Shown: piece by piece, positions 1-11,560 of the stretch
How positions within the stretch are numbered: position 1 is the first letter of the stretch
How the letters are laid out: each line of letters opens with the position of its first letter
Origin: Dryomyza anilis
Taxonomy: Eukaryota > Arthropoda > Insecta > Diptera > Dryomyzidae
DNA length: 64,000 nt
Assembly (NCBI GenBank): GCA_951804985.1
Contig: OX638133.1
Location: 72,484,367-72,548,366, forward strand
Direction: 5' to 3'
Position numbers and translations under genes: made by a program
Notes under the pieces: model-generated
The model's database searches: none
What the model was told of the DNA's origin: nothing
Seen by the model: only the letters and a program-made list of their open reading frames with translations

Positions 1-24
1 GATTTTAATAGAGAGATTGTTGGA

Positions 25-137
25 CTTCGCTAAATCGACTCACAATATGACACTGATTAAGAATTAATATGCTTTGCCATACCGAAAATGCATCCTTTTC
101 GGTGCTACAAACTTCTACTGTAGGGCATAAATAGAAA
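25..137 (-). mobile_element. Degenerate DINE-1-like fragment
   Basis: The stretch matches the terminal part of the DINE-1-like subfamily B copies in this window: GCTAAATCGACTCA, then a degraded GATCA-AATATATA stretch, CCATACCG, a GCTACAAAC block and GTAGGGCATAAA. It lacks the GTCT/GACA tract and is strongly diverged, so it is an old fragment. It may continue beyond the left edge of the window. Confidence 0.55.
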
Positions 138-1265
138 TTTATAAAAATGTTTATCAAAATTATTTAATATTGTTTTAACAGAAAAATTGTTTTTATTGAT
201 TTAAGATATCGGTATGTTTTTGATTTTTTTATGTACATATGTCTGTTACCGGTTTAAGTTTTAAAATTAAATGGATATCGGTAATGGTAAAGAAATCAAT
301 CCCTGGTACGAGGTTTGAATGTATTAATAATAGGGCGCTTAAATGTTTGGCCTATTACTCGCTAGAAGCGACTGTTGCTGAACGAATGGCTTTTGATAAT
401 GTTGACAATACCTATAAATGAGGCTGCTAACATGTTGACGGTACTGTGGCTGCATGACAACAACATTATTGCAAAATGTCATTTTTATTTGAATAAATTG
501 GGGATTTTTGGATGTTGATGCTAATGTTGTTGGCACCTTGATTGTTGCAACATGTTTGCTGTTCTGTTGTGTCTTTCAACACCTCCAACACCAAAAGCAA
601 CACTAACAATCAATTTTATGTTTGTCATCAACATGAGCATTGAATAAAAACTCATTTATTTACATATTATGGTCGACATTACACTAGGTCTATTGTTTTT
701 GTTATTTTAATGATCAACATGCGCCATGAAATCATCCTATCCTCCAACATCCTGTCATTCTGCGCTAATTTGCTTGGCAAATATACGTGCTTTATAGTTG
801 TTGTTATTGGTAACGTGAAAGCCAGCAACATGAGGTAAAAGTGTCGGAATATACGATACATCATCTTCAGGGAACAAAAAAACTTGCGGTGGCAACACCA
901 TAAACCTCAATATTAACATCATCAACATCATCATTAGAGGCAACATAATTTTGTGCAATCATTTTGACAGATTTTTTTGATGACCACATTTTGTTTTTTC
1001 ATTTTATTTGTATTTGTGTCTGTGTCTGTCTGTTATTTATATAAATATTGCCACTGAGGGCACTTTACGATACGTGCGTGTCGCTACGTGTCTGCGTGCA
1101 CTTTGCGGTCAGCAGTATTTGCTTAAATGTCGAGAAAACATGCCGAAAATAGGGCAAAAAGTAAATTCATTTTATTAACGTTCTAGCATTCAGTGTATAT
1201 GTAGTAGATTTTTCTTGTTGTAAAAGGGAAAATCTTTAATTTGCTTTTTCAAGAAGAAAAATGAT
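138..1265. other. Intergenic DNA, no gene seen
   Basis: AT-rich sequence with only short, non-conserved open frames. No splice-linked exons, TIRs or tandem repeats stand out. It has somewhat more mixed composition than the transposon blocks and may be older unique intergenic DNA. Confidence 0.5.
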
Positions 1266-1498
1266 ATATCGTCGGTGATACTGCAAAACCGCTTAACTAC
1301 ATGTGAAAGTTACTTCTAATTTTGTCTTTCAATCTAGATTTAAATGATACGTTGATCGTATATCTTATATATGATATAATTAATTTTAGATAAAGTAAGT
1401 GCAGAATTGAGACTAAAAATATATTTTTTTCTTCTGTAAAATTAATTTGGTAAGCGCTATTCGAAATTGTAGATAGACGTCAGTATAACCGACGATAT
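1266..1498. mobile_element. MITE family D, copy 1
   Basis: A 233-bp element with terminal inverted repeats: the left end begins ATATCGTCGGTGATACTG and the right end finishes in the complement, CCGACGATAT. The interior matches two further copies (37979-38224 and 38757-38994), including the segment CTTCTGTAAAATTAAT. There is no coding capacity. The TIRs and size fit a non-autonomous DNA transposon; the superfamily is not assigned. Confidence 0.75.
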
Positions 1499-1561
1499 GA
1501 CTTTTAACCTATTAAAAAATATTACGATATTTGATTCATTTCAGGCAGTTAAATGTTAAAA

Positions 1562-1645
1562 TACCCAGCAGGAAATGGCATCATTGACGACGAAGTCATC
1601 AATGATGAATCGGGCACATTGGAAAATTTCTTTGATATATAGTTC
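1562..1645. repeat. Short repeat fragment (CCCAGCAGGAAAT family)
   Basis: The segment beginning CCCAGCAGGAAATG with CATCAATGATGA following recurs inverted at about 29640-29830, which ends CATTTCCTGCTGGG. Both look like fragments of one interspersed element. Full boundaries cannot be fixed from two partial copies. Confidence 0.4.
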
Positions 1646-1687
1646 ATATACACATACATCAATGACATTGTGCTAATAAGTCATTGA

Positions 1688-2716
1688 CTGGAGCCCATCG
1701 TCAACAGACTGATTGGACCTTATCAGTGCGGCTTCAGACCTGGAAAGTCTCATAGACCATCTCATAGAGCGTAATCCAGAAAAAGACCCTAGAAAAACAG
1801 ATTGACACCTACCACCTATTAGTCGACTATAAAGCCGCCTTCGATACTCCGATAAGGGAACGATTATACGCCGCAATGTCTGAGTTCGGTATACCTGCGA
1901 AACTTATAAGGCTTTGCAGGATACCCTGAGCAACATACGTTGCTCAGTGAGAATAGGAAAAGACCTCTCCGAGCCATTTCATACCGAACGACGTTTCAGA
2001 CAGGTGACTCCCTATCATGCTACTTTTTTAACTTATTGATGGAGGAAATAGTTCGAGCTGCCGAACTCCGACAAAGCGGCACTATCCTCAACAAAAGTGT
2101 CATGCTGCTCGCATATGCCGACGATATTGATATCATTGGAAAGAGCACACGAGCAGTCAGCGCAGCATTCTCCAGATTGGAGAAAGAGTCACGTCGAAAG
2201 GGTCTAGCGGTGAACGAGGACAAGACGAAGTTCCTTGTGTCAACAAGCAAAAAAGACTCCGTGCGTCTTGGACAAAAAGCTGATTTTTACAACAACAAGT
2301 TCGACATTGTGAAGGACTTCGTCTATCTGGGATCCAGCGTAAACAGCAACAACGACGTCAGCCTGGGGATCAAACGGAGAATAACTCTTGCCAACAGGTG
2401 CTACTTTGGGCTCAGTAGGCAATTGAGAAGTAGAGCCCTCTTTTGCTGAATCATTGAGCTGTATGAGTTATTCGACGACAGTGACATGAATGGATGAAAA
2501 TACTCCAGCAAAGAAGGTGCTTGAATCGAAACTCAAAGGTGGACAGCGTAGAAGAGGGCGTACAAATTTGTCTTGGAAAGACGAAGTTGAGGACAACCTG
2601 GCAACGCTTGGTATTACAAACTGGCGTCAGCGCGCGCAAAGCAGATCCGACTGGCGCGGCTTCATCTCAGCGGCCAAAACCGACCCACGATTGTAAGGGC
2701 CATTTCAGTAAGTAAG
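1688..2716 (+). mobile_element. RTE-like non-LTR retrotransposon, 5'-truncated copy 1
   Basis: This copy starts inside the reverse-transcriptase region and runs to a 3' end that finishes in short AAGT/GTAA repeats after the stop codon, typical of RTE-clade elements with very short 3' UTRs. Frame 1940-2449 contains the catalytic YADD in AYADDIDIIG, followed by the NEDKTKFLV segment. Compared with copy 2 (61698-63327) it has lost about 175 bp, between the RALF and HELYEL segments, and it has several frameshifts. It is therefore dead. The shared parts are visibly very similar. The RTE assignment rests on the C-terminal RLRWLGH-type domain of copy 2 and the 3' tail. Confidence 0.85.
1940..2449 (+). 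pseudogene. Reverse transcriptase remnant (copy 1)
   Basis: A 169-codon open stretch with RT motifs: TGDSLSCYFFNLLMEEIV, then AYADDIDIIG with the two catalytic aspartates, then the thumb-side NEDKTKFLVS and FVYLGSSVNSNND segments. It ends at a stop where copy 2 continues for about 165 more residues. The first residues are out of frame with the RT consensus and the real frame is entered near FQTGDSLS. It is a fragment of element ORF2, not a host gene. Confidence 0.8.
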
Positions 2717-3289
2717 TATTTTTGGCTAGAAATATCCATACAAACTACGGGGTTTATTTCATTGGGGAGATTTTATTTTTTTATTGGGGAAAAATATAAT
2801 AACATCCAAACATAATGAAATAAAACCAAAAAAATGTAGTTTTTATGTCATATGAAATAACACCGAAAATTGCCTTATTTTGGGGGTTATTTCATTTGGG
2901 TTTTTTTCATTTGTGGGTTATTAAATTTGCGTGTTATTTCACAGTGCTTTTATATATACCAATAGTATAAAATTTGCATTTTTATTTCGTTGCAAAATAC
3001 TTATTTGTGGAACCGATTTTTATAAAGGCGGTTAATAAGCAGTAGTAATGTTGATAGATGATGGCCGTTAGTAAAGTACGTTAATGACATTAGCCAGTAC
3101 ACATACCCTTCCAATCGAGTACAGAAGAAAATAATAAAATTTAATACATAAAATAAGATAAATAAAATAAGAGAAAAATATAAATTATTTTTCCACATAA
3201 TTTGGCAAACGTAACATACATTTCATAAAACGTAAGATACATTTGTAATTACACTACTCAACAAAACGAGAAAAATTTGTTTTCATTGA
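2717..3289. other. AT-rich DNA with recurrent TTATTTCA/TGAAATAA words
   Basis: No gene seen. Between about 2745 and 2945 the word TTATTTCA and its complement TGAAATAA recur several times in both orientations next to G-runs. This may be the ruin of a small inverted-repeat element, but no clear ends were found. The remainder has no recognised feature. Confidence 0.35.
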
Positions 3290-3775
3290 CATCCCATACA
3301 TCATTTGTATATAATTCGCGGCTGATGATTTTTAGTTTTTTTTTCTATTACGTAACGTGGCCCTTTTAAGCCACTTTTTAGAATGAAAAAAATTCATACC
3401 CTTACACAACCAGTTTTCCAAAAAAATTGTCTTTCAATTATCAAAACTAATTACGATATACACTCAAAATAAAAAGTCTGCTATTAATAGCAAACTCTGA
3501 CTGCTACATTTAAGCACACTTTAATTTGCATTTACAGCATTCTTTTATCTGCGAACTGTTTGCTGGGAATCTTAGTTCTGCTACTGATCAAGATCGTGCA
3601 TATTGCTAGTGTAGCTAATCTGCACTAGATGGCGCCATAGTCACTAGACGCTGCAGCTAAATGCAGTCTATAATTCGTAGACTCTTATTCGACAACATGT
3701 TAATTTAAAAGGGATATTTCTTATACATAAGAATGCACGCATGCAAGAGTGAAATAGTGAAATAAAAGTAAAATA

Positions 3776-4381
3776 AACGAGTTGGGAAAGTTAGGTCACA
3801 TGGGGTGTACATTTATAGTTCGTTGGGCCCGACTATGGAATACCCTACACTCTTGTTGGATATATTAGTGATATAATTTGGTGGGCAAATTTTTAATAAT
3901 TTACGACTAAAATTTCCACTACAAAAATCGGTAAAATATTAAAAAATTCAAATGTATGCGGATCACGCCCATTTTTTGAACATATATTTTAAGGCGAATT
4001 CTAACAATATGTTTTAAATTTTATAAATATATATGTAATATTTTTCGAGTTATTGGTTCCCAAAAAGTTATATATAAGTGATTTGTATGGGAGGTGGGCG
4101 TGTCCGTTTACCGATTTGGTTAATTTTCAAACTCAGAACATATTTTGGCTGAAACATATTGAAACGAAATTTCATCGCATTCTGACAAGTATTTTTCAAG
4201 TTATTCTGTATCCGGTCAGACAGCAAGACAGACAGACGGACAGACGGACATGGCTAAACGGACACGGGTAGTTATGCTGATCAAGAATATATATACTTTT
4301 ACCGGACACGCCTCCTAAGGGGCGTTACAATATCTGCACAAACTTAATATACCCTGTACCTCATAGGTGCAGGGTATAAAA
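3776..4381 (-). mobile_element. DINE-1-like element, subfamily A copy 1
   Basis: Begins AACGAGTTGGGAAAGTTAGG and ends GTGCAGGGTATAAAA, as in the other subfamily A copies. Before its end it carries a (GACA/GACG)n tract, TGATCAAGAATATATATAC and GGCGTTACAATAT. Read on the minus strand this is the order known for Drosophila INE-1/DINE-1: TATACCC end, TATATATTCTTGATCA, then (GTCY)n. These are non-autonomous Helentron-class repeats. This copy is shortened (606 bp against about 825). It is nested in element H. Confidence 0.8.
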
Positions 4382-4411
4382 ATATGAGATAAATAAAAAT
4401 AAATATAATAT

Positions 4412-5562
4412 CCCAGATAGCAAACGTGCGTCGCACAAAATGTTGTGCGGGCACACATCGTGCATATGCTATATGCGAACAAAATGAACACACAACGTGC
4501 GGACGCACGATATGAGTGCGTAGTTAGAGCTCTGTGCGAGCACAAAAATATCACAAAAGTCGAATTAGTGCGGGCGAACGACTTCATTTCATAGTGAGAT
4601 CATAGTGCGAGCACATAAAAAAAAAATCGTTTAAAATCAGGCGCACGACAGGAGCGTGTAGTGCGAGAATAGTACGAGCACACTAAAATCACAAAAGTCA
4701 CATTCGTGCGAGTACTGTTAAACTCAAGGTACTGTAAAACTGAATGTTGAAAGGTAGATTTATGAAATTGCCCTTGGTTTTACAAACAATTAAATTAATA
4801 TTAAAATGATAACAGACATATCAGTTCATTTTGCGTGTCTTTGGAAAATCAACCATCAATAAGGGAACAATTTCGGGTATGTTTACATTCGTTTACATTG
4901 CTTTATATTCCTTTTAGCTCTTGGTAAAGAAAATGCTAAAATGCGCCGAATTGGTTCTGCAGCAAATGTGCGACAACATATTATATGAAAGGGTAAACTA
5001 CTTGAGCTGCGCCCTTGCGTAAGTACTCAACATCTATATAGCCGACACAATGGCTCGCGGGTATCGAGCGAGTTCGCAAGTTCGCAAAAATTATGTTTAA
5101 CAACATAAATTTAATATATGTATATTAAATAGATTTATGTTGTAATAAGTTATATTCTACTATATGTATTGTGTTCAATATTTGTTTAATTATATTATGT
5201 GTTCTAATTTTTTCTGTCATCACAAATTGTTTACAATATTTTATATATGCCTAAAAAAATATTATAAACAATGTCATAAAAATATTTTATTTGTTTATTT
5301 TTTGCTTTTTTGTTTTGATCGCACTCGTGCGAGCTATATGAGTCTCATTTAAATCTGTAACAAATACGGCATACTATTTTTTCAGCTTGCGTGCGAGCTA
5401 TATGAGTCTCATATGCACCTCACACCATTTTCTCGCACTCGTGCGACTATATTGAGTCTCAAATGCGGACACACGATTGGTAGTCTGTGCGCGCACGCGT
5501 TCGCCTTTTTTATCAGGCGTGCTCTCACAGTGCGGGCACAATACGAGTATTTTGCTATCTGG
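4412..5562. mobile_element. TIR element family I with internal GTGCGAGC repeats
   Basis: The ends are inverted: CCAGATAGCAAACGTGCG at the left and TTTTGCTATCTGG at the right. Inside, GC-rich words of the type GTGCGAGCACA recur on the left side. On the right side, GCACTCGTGCGAGC plus TATATGAGTCTCA recurs three times (about 5320, 5388 and 5432). No transposase is encoded. Repeated subterminal words of this kind usually serve as transposase binding sites; that is an inference here. It is nested in element H. Confidence 0.7.
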
Positions 5563-5907
5563 AATAAAAAATAATAATATAAAAATAAAAAGGTATATCA
5601 GAAATAAAAAAAAAATTAAAATACCAAAAAAAAAAAAAATTTATTTTCTTTTTTTATGAATTGGAGTTAACAGGCAAAAAAATTTTTAAAATAGCTAAAA
5701 TTGTCTGCTCTAATAGCATAAAAAAAGTTCACTGAAATAGCAACAACTTTCCTCTTTTCAGTAAATATTTTTGCTATATTGGCAACATTTTTTGCTACTG
5801 TTACAGACTTTTTATTTTGAGTGTACCGATTAATAATATTATTCAGATAGGTTTTTAAGAAATTTGAATCTCAACTCAAATAAATATGAAATAAAAAAAA
5901 AATTTTA

Positions 5908-6322
5908 ATGTAAAACGTTTTTAATGTGAACTTTAAGGATCCAATACCGCCCCACCTTTCATTTCAAATCATACTTAAATTCACCTTAAAAACGTTTTAT
6001 ATTAAAAAATACTTTTTATTTCATATTTTTAATCTTCTTATTTTTTTGTGTCAGTTTGATTTTCCTCTGAGAACATTCGAAAGGCCAAATATTAATAAAG
6101 TGAAAAATATTCATGTTTCCAAGTGTTTTTATATGGAACCATGGCAATAGAACCATGATGAACCGGATGTCAAGAAAACTATAATATTGCATTGTCATCC
6201 GTTTCGAGGAAATATTTCAAATATCAAGTCTGTAGCTCATCGCGAAGGTAATTTAAAATCAATTACAAAATTTGTACCGAACAGACAGACAAGAAAGCAA
6301 CCTAATAAAAACGTTTTAAAAT
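5908..6322 (-). mobile_element. Repeat family K, copy 1
   Basis: In reverse orientation this matches K copy 2 (29993-32416) along its length: the AAAACGTTTTTA ends, TGTCTGTCTGT, GAGCTACAGACTTG, ATTTCCTCGAA, GGATGACAATGCAATATTAT, CCATCCGGTT-like and AACTGACA segments. It is intact at the site where copy 2 carries element J, so it is an empty-site reference. There is no coding capacity. Confidence 0.75.
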
Positions 6323-6776
6323 ATTGTTTTATTTAGACTATTTTTGGACGATTTTTTAGCATGGTAAATCTAATGATAAATAAGAAAATGATATATAATT
6401 TTGTGGAAAATAGTTTAAACTACTAAAGAAAATTACTAACTTGTTTGTAGCAGTTCTCATTGATAGAGCAACCCAGTTTCCATCAAAAACTTTTAAAATA
6501 TAAAATGCTTCTATATTTTACATACAACTTACTGTAAAATATCTGTTTTTAACCGAATTTTTCTCAAAAACGCTACGTAATAGAAAAAGAAAACTGAGTA
6601 CGCAATAAGAATAATTAAAAACGTGAACGTAGTCCGCTTCCGAGTTTAAATATTTTAGGACTGATTTCTTTTTGCATTTCATGAACAAATTGTTCTAGAT
6701 TTGGCATGTATCTGGAAAGCCCAATGATATACAGGCTGTTTTCAAAATGTACTTTAGAAAATTATATTTAGATATA

Positions 6777-6965
6777 CACCCAGAAAAAAAGACTATATAA
6801 ATAATAGTTTTTTGCTATTAAAAATAGTCAATAGGATAAATTATTATTTTAATCGGAAAATACCATTGAGTTTATATGAAAAGATTTATTTTTTGTATAC
6901 TATTAAATCAATAATTGTCCTATTGACCAATTTTAATGGGATTTGAGGGAATTTTTTTCTGGGTG
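6777..6965. mobile_element. MITE family G, TA target duplication
   Basis: A 189-bp element with inverted ends CACCCAGAAAAAAA and TTTTTTTCTGGGTG, each flanked by TA (6775-6776 and 6966-6967). The interior is AT-rich with TAGTTTTTTGCTATTAAAAA. A fragment of the same interior occurs inverted at about 58437-58520. The structure is that of a Tc1/mariner-type MITE. Confidence 0.85.
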
Positions 6966-6967
6966 TA

Positions 6968-7779
6968 TCTTCAAAATTTAAAGCCCCGAAAATTTTGTTA
7001 TAAAAAATTATGAAAATTAAAAACATTGAAAAAAATACGATTTTAGTTCAATGAATGAAATCATCAATATGATGAATACTGGATGTTGGTTGAATTGTGT
7101 GAAGTTGTAACTAAATATACATTTGTGTTAATGTTTTGACACAACTCTAGAATAACTTTTCAAATGGCTGTAGAATTTAAACAGAGCATCGTAGAGGGGT
7201 AACATTTTTCACTTTTTGTCCCACATTAAATCTGTTTAGCTGGTATAAATATTATATAGATCTTCTAATGACTGAATTTTTCGAAATATTCTGTAAAATG
7301 TTTGCAGAAGTATGTCGTTGTCTAATAAGAAAGGAGAAAATATGAAAATTACTGAACATGATGCATTGAAAAATTTGTCATGGGAACAATTCGACCCAAA
7401 AAAGACAAATTTGAGATTTTATCTCTTCGTGATATGCATTGATCAATTTACTTTAATTTTTTTCAACAACTATTTCCAGAGATACCAAGTTTCAAAATTT
7501 AAAATAATTCACGGTCATTTTATGATATATTTTTTGTAATTTTTAATATTGTAAAATACACGAATAATTCGTAGAATACACGAAACATTTGAAATATCTA
7601 TTTTTTTACCAAGCAGATCGTTCTGTTTTTGTCTAAGATCAAAAGTATCATATTTTTCTATTTTATGAATTGTTATTTTCATCGTCATTTTTTTTTAGCA
7701 AAGTATACGTGTAATTTACGAAAAATTCGTAAAATGTTTCAAATGTTTCATAAAAAAGTTTCGTAAAATGTACGAATAT
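6968..7779. other. AT-rich DNA, no gene seen
   Basis: No gene. From about 7550 to 7775 it has repeated short words around ACACGAA and TTCGTA. These relate to the palindrome on the far side of element J (9105-9132), so J copy 1 probably interrupts an older repeat here. Confidence 0.4.
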
Positions 7780-9030
7780 CCCCAGACATAAAATATGCAA
7801 GGAAAATGGTAGTAGTTTTGAGGAAAACTCACAGGAATATGGTAGGAAATACACATTGCATAGCAGTCATTTTGAATTTTTGAAAATAAGTAGGTTCCCT
7901 ATAGCAGCATTTACGCTGCAAACTGGTATGTTCAAGCCTACCCCTAGCAGGCAAAAGCATTTTTCTGTAAGTTTTGGTTTTGAAGTTTTGAAAGGTACCT
8001 TTATAGCTAGAATATGGAAGGGAAAGGTAACCTGCGAGTAGCATGCAAACACATTGTATAGGAATTTCTGTTTTGAAATTTTAAAAAGCTTCTTCATAGT
8101 AGGAAACTGAAAGGGAAAGGTATCCTGCGAGTAGCAGGCAAACACATTGTGTAGGAATTTCTATTTTGAAATTTTAAAAGCTTGATCAACAAGTTGTCGA
8201 CAGAAAATTTTGTTTATAAAAAGTTTTTGTTTTAAAGTTTTAAATGATTGATCAACAAGTTGTCGACTGAAATATCAATTTTTCCTTCAAAATTTTTCAG
8301 TATTGAAAATTTTTTGTCATTTGAAAACATCGGTGTTTACTTTCGTCGGTTTGCAACGCGAATTGTTTTAATTAAAACGTGAAAATGTACCGTATTGACG
8401 TGGATTTGCGTATTGCAGAAGATTATTGCTGATATCAACATAATCATCAAAAGTGCACAGCAAATAGTTTTAACCGTCATGACGCCCGAAACAAACACAT
8501 GCTGTTTTTAATAAACACGTGTTTTGTTATTGCTTTCTGCAATCACTTTTTTGACTAAATTGCAAACACAATAACAAACAATTCGGAGTTCCTTCAGAAA
8601 ACATATGCGAATCCAGCAATAGAGAATCGAAGCTTTTGAGTTTTTCGCGAAAATTTAACAAACAAAATTCGTCGGTGTTATTGTACAACTAGAAGTTTTT
8701 GGTACTGTGGGATGGATGGGAACTAATGAATTATGTTATATGTTTATGCTCCCTACCTTTCCCTACCATTTTGCTTCCAGCACATTGCCTACTTTACCCT
8801 GCTTGTGCCTACCATTTTGTTTACACCTGTTTTGCTACCATACCCTACCTATGCCTGTCAGTTTCCTACTAATTTTGTTTTCATGCTTTAGCAGGGAACT
8901 AGCAGCTTTTGTCCACATTTCCACCTTTGCCTACCTCAAAGCTTCATATAAAATGTGATTTCAATGCGTACAGGTAGCTTGTTTGCCTGCGTGTTTCGAA
9001 CCACTTGCCTGCTTAAAATTTTGTCTGGGG
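7780..9030. mobile_element. TIR element family J, copy 1
   Basis: A 1251-bp element with inverted ends: CCCCAGACATAAAATATGCA at the left and TTAAAATTTTGTCTGGGG at the right. The interior matches copy 2 (30120-32154), including two direct repeats around TTGATCAACAAGTTGTCGAC (8185 and 8250) and a block rich in CCCTACC/TTTGC words near the right end. No transposase is present. The target duplication is short; copy 2 suggests 2 bp. Confidence 0.8.
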
Positions 9031-9104
9031 ATATTCATAAAAAAGTACACAAATATTCAATAAATTACAAATCTTTCTTATTATTTCTTTAAATTTACAA
9101 AAGT

Positions 9105-9132
9105 AAAATACACGAACGATTTCGTGTATTTT
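9105..9132. repeat. 28-bp palindrome
   Basis: AAAATACACGAA, a 4-base centre CGAT, then the exact complement TTCGTGTATTTT: 12-bp perfect arms. Related words lie at 7550-7600 on the other side of element J. Confidence 0.8.
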
Positions 9133-10401
9133 AAGTAGATTTTATTTTGAGTGTATTAAAATATCTCTTGAAAAGGTCTGGAAAAAAATGATCAATGTAT
9201 ATCAGGATACATTTTATTAATTGACCAAATTTAATTGAAATCGAACAGGGTGATTTCCATACCTTAGTCGATTTGATGTGGATTGCGTCTTATATAACAT
9301 TTTAATATGTAACTATATCCTAAAATGTTATAGGTTCTATGAACTATTCTATAAATGAAGCTATTACTTCAGGTTTCAAAAGTTATTATTTAAAATTCGA
9401 ATCATTTAAAATAGTTACTTATTAAATTTATATATTTTTTATATTTTAGAACTACCCACATTTTTACATTTCACAATTTTCATATTTTTCAACTGTAAAA
9501 TTACGAAATATTGAAGAAAAAATACAAAAATTTCATATACGTCTTGTCTTATAATACATAGTGTTCAAAAATCCGAAAACTTTGCATAAAACCCTTCTTT
9601 TTAAATATTAATAAAATATATCTTCCACAAAAATTATCAGATAAGCTACATACTTGTGACAGGCATGGAATTGATGTAATTTATTGTAATTCTTAATTTG
9701 TATTATTTCCTTAGGGAACAAACTGACCAATAGATTTTCTTTTTGTTTTACCTTTTTATATATATATTTTTTTAATTTTGTTGCGTATCATAAATATTTG
9801 TCTAACCCATAACAATGAAAAGTACTAAGTTAGTTGGGGACAAGTTCTACTCAAGGGAAAACAATAGAATTAGAGCTTGCAAAAGTTTGCTCTGCAACAA
9901 CAAGAGGTTAGGTAATGTCAAATGTTCATGAAGCACACACAATTTGAAAACAAAACGATATTATTCATGGTATTTTAGAAAATGCCATAACAATGGCATA
10001 ATACTATAAAAACCATTAAATTTGTATTGCATACCTTTGTGCAAAAATGGCACAAAAGGATTTTTTATACTTTCAACTTGGTGAGGATTTCACAAAAACA
10101 AATAAATTTTGCAATTTTGAGTTTTAACAAATTTCTCAATGCATCCATCTTTATTCAATTGTTTGTAGTCAATAAAACAATAAAACTGTCAATACCCGTT
10201 GATTCTAAGGATGCAATAATTCAATAATAAATGGTTTAAATACTCAACTATAACTTTAGGCAATATATTTCCATATTTAATTGTTACACACGAGCTTTGT
10301 TTATTTAATATAAATTATTTAAAATATTGAAATTCATATTTTTCTTTTTTTTATTAACATATTTGACACACATTACTTTTTTAAAAACGAGGTAACAGTA
10401 C

Positions 10402-10620
10402 TAAAAGTTTTCCAGAAATATGAAATATGTTTAAAATTCAAATATCCAATAATTTCAATTCGATCGAATATGGTTTTGGTGTTCTGAAATTCGATTTTTC
10501 GAAAGTACTTATAGTTTTTCAAAAAAATGAAATACCGGAAAGTTCCAAATTCATACATCCTAAAATTTAAATTCGATAAAATAGGGTTATGCTGTTCTGA
10601 AATACGATTTCTTCGGAATT
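10402..10620 (+). repeat. Diverged tandem duplication, about 110-bp unit
   Basis: Two successive units share TGAAATA, an AAATTC-rich middle, ATTCGAT.GAATA.GG, TGTTCTGAAAT.CGAT and TTCGGAA/TTCGAAA. They differ at many positions, so the duplication is old. It is not coding. Confidence 0.6.
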
Positions 10621-11439
10621 TAAATTTTTCAATAGAAAATAAACGCGTATTAAATTTTATTTTTGCTGTAAAATCTCTGAACATTCATTTTTGCATGAAA
10701 GTAAATTTCAGAATAAGTCCGATAAGAAGTTATTAATCAGTATAATTTAAAATATTCCGAATTTTATAAAATAAAAATAAATCATGTTTTCTTTAATAGC
10801 TCGGAAACAAAACATCTCCGAAGACTGACGCCGTCTTTTGTTTGTCGCACATAAAACTAAAATGTAAGCCAAACAAATTGCGGTAACCCTGCTGGGCATA
10901 AAAGTATAAAAATAAAACATTCGACGCCAGTTCGTCATATCCCAAGCGTACACTTACCGGTTGCTTTGTGCTTTCGTGCCAGCTCAATGCTATTGGAGGT
11001 GGAAAACGATAACATTCAAATACAGTCCCTGCAATTATTTACTGTGCCGATGTGAACAGAATAAAATTAAATATCTCTTAATCTGAAAATATAAAAAAAC
11101 ATACTTTAAAAGAGATAGAATCAGTCTTGTATATTAATCGAAATAATATTTCTTGTAGCTCATCAAATTCTATATTTTCTGAAGTTTTCACTTTTTGTGA
11201 AAATGCGCCTTTTATAAATTGTGAACTCAACGAGTTAATTTTTTATTAATGTAGTATTGTAGTACCAAATAAGTTAAGATTATAAAACAGAGAAATATGC
11301 TTTTCATTAAAAATATAACAATCTGAAACCATCGATTCTTAATTTTGAATATATTAAATATCCATTAATGTTAGTTAATTCGGTTGTAATAGAGAATTTG
11401 ATAAAATATAATAAAAAATATAAAATTTTTCAAACATAA

Positions 11440-11560
11440 GAAATTAAAAATCAATAAGGTAAAATTTTGAATTATATTTTTACAAAAAAAAACTATAATT
11501 CAAATAAAAAAAAATCAATAAGGTAAAATTTTAAATTATATTTTAAATTATATTATAATT
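11440..11560 (+). repeat. Local direct duplication
   Basis: The segment AAAATCAATAAGGTAAAATTT followed by AATTATATTTT occurs twice within about 120 bp. Simple local duplication in AT-rich DNA. Confidence 0.6.

Larger units (their letters stand above)
3461..5823. mobile_element. TIR element family H, TA target duplication
   Basis: The left end is CACTCAAAATAAAAAGTCTG and the right end is its exact complement, CAGACTTTTTATTTTGAGTG. Each is flanked by TA (3459-3460 and 5824-5825), as for Tc1/mariner-type insertion. It interrupts family L at a position that is continuous in L copy 1. It carries no transposase. About 1.75 kb of its 2.36 kb is accounted for by two later insertions, a DINE-like element (3776-4381) and family I (4412-5562). 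Confidence 0.85.
3290..6625. mobile_element. TIR element family L, copy 2 (host of a nest)
   Basis: The left end CATCCCATACATCA followed by TATATAATTCG matches the left end of L copy 1 (42284-43340). The inner sequence before 3460 and after 5825 aligns with one continuous stretch of copy 1 (CTAATT... then ATTAATA... then GAATCT.AACTC). Elements H (3461-5823) and K1 (5908-6322) interrupt it. The right end near 6560-6625 keeps the CTACGTAATAGAAAAA segment but its outer TIR is eroded. The family is symmetric: its second half resembles the reverse complement of the first. Confidence 0.6.

Noticed and set aside
4321..4345. GGCGTTACAAT in DINE elements as part of the TGTGACGGGCGTTACA motif set
   Set aside because: Only the GGCGTTACA part is shared. 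It lies in the GGAGGCG...CGCC hairpin of DINE subfamily A and lacks the TGTGAC half.
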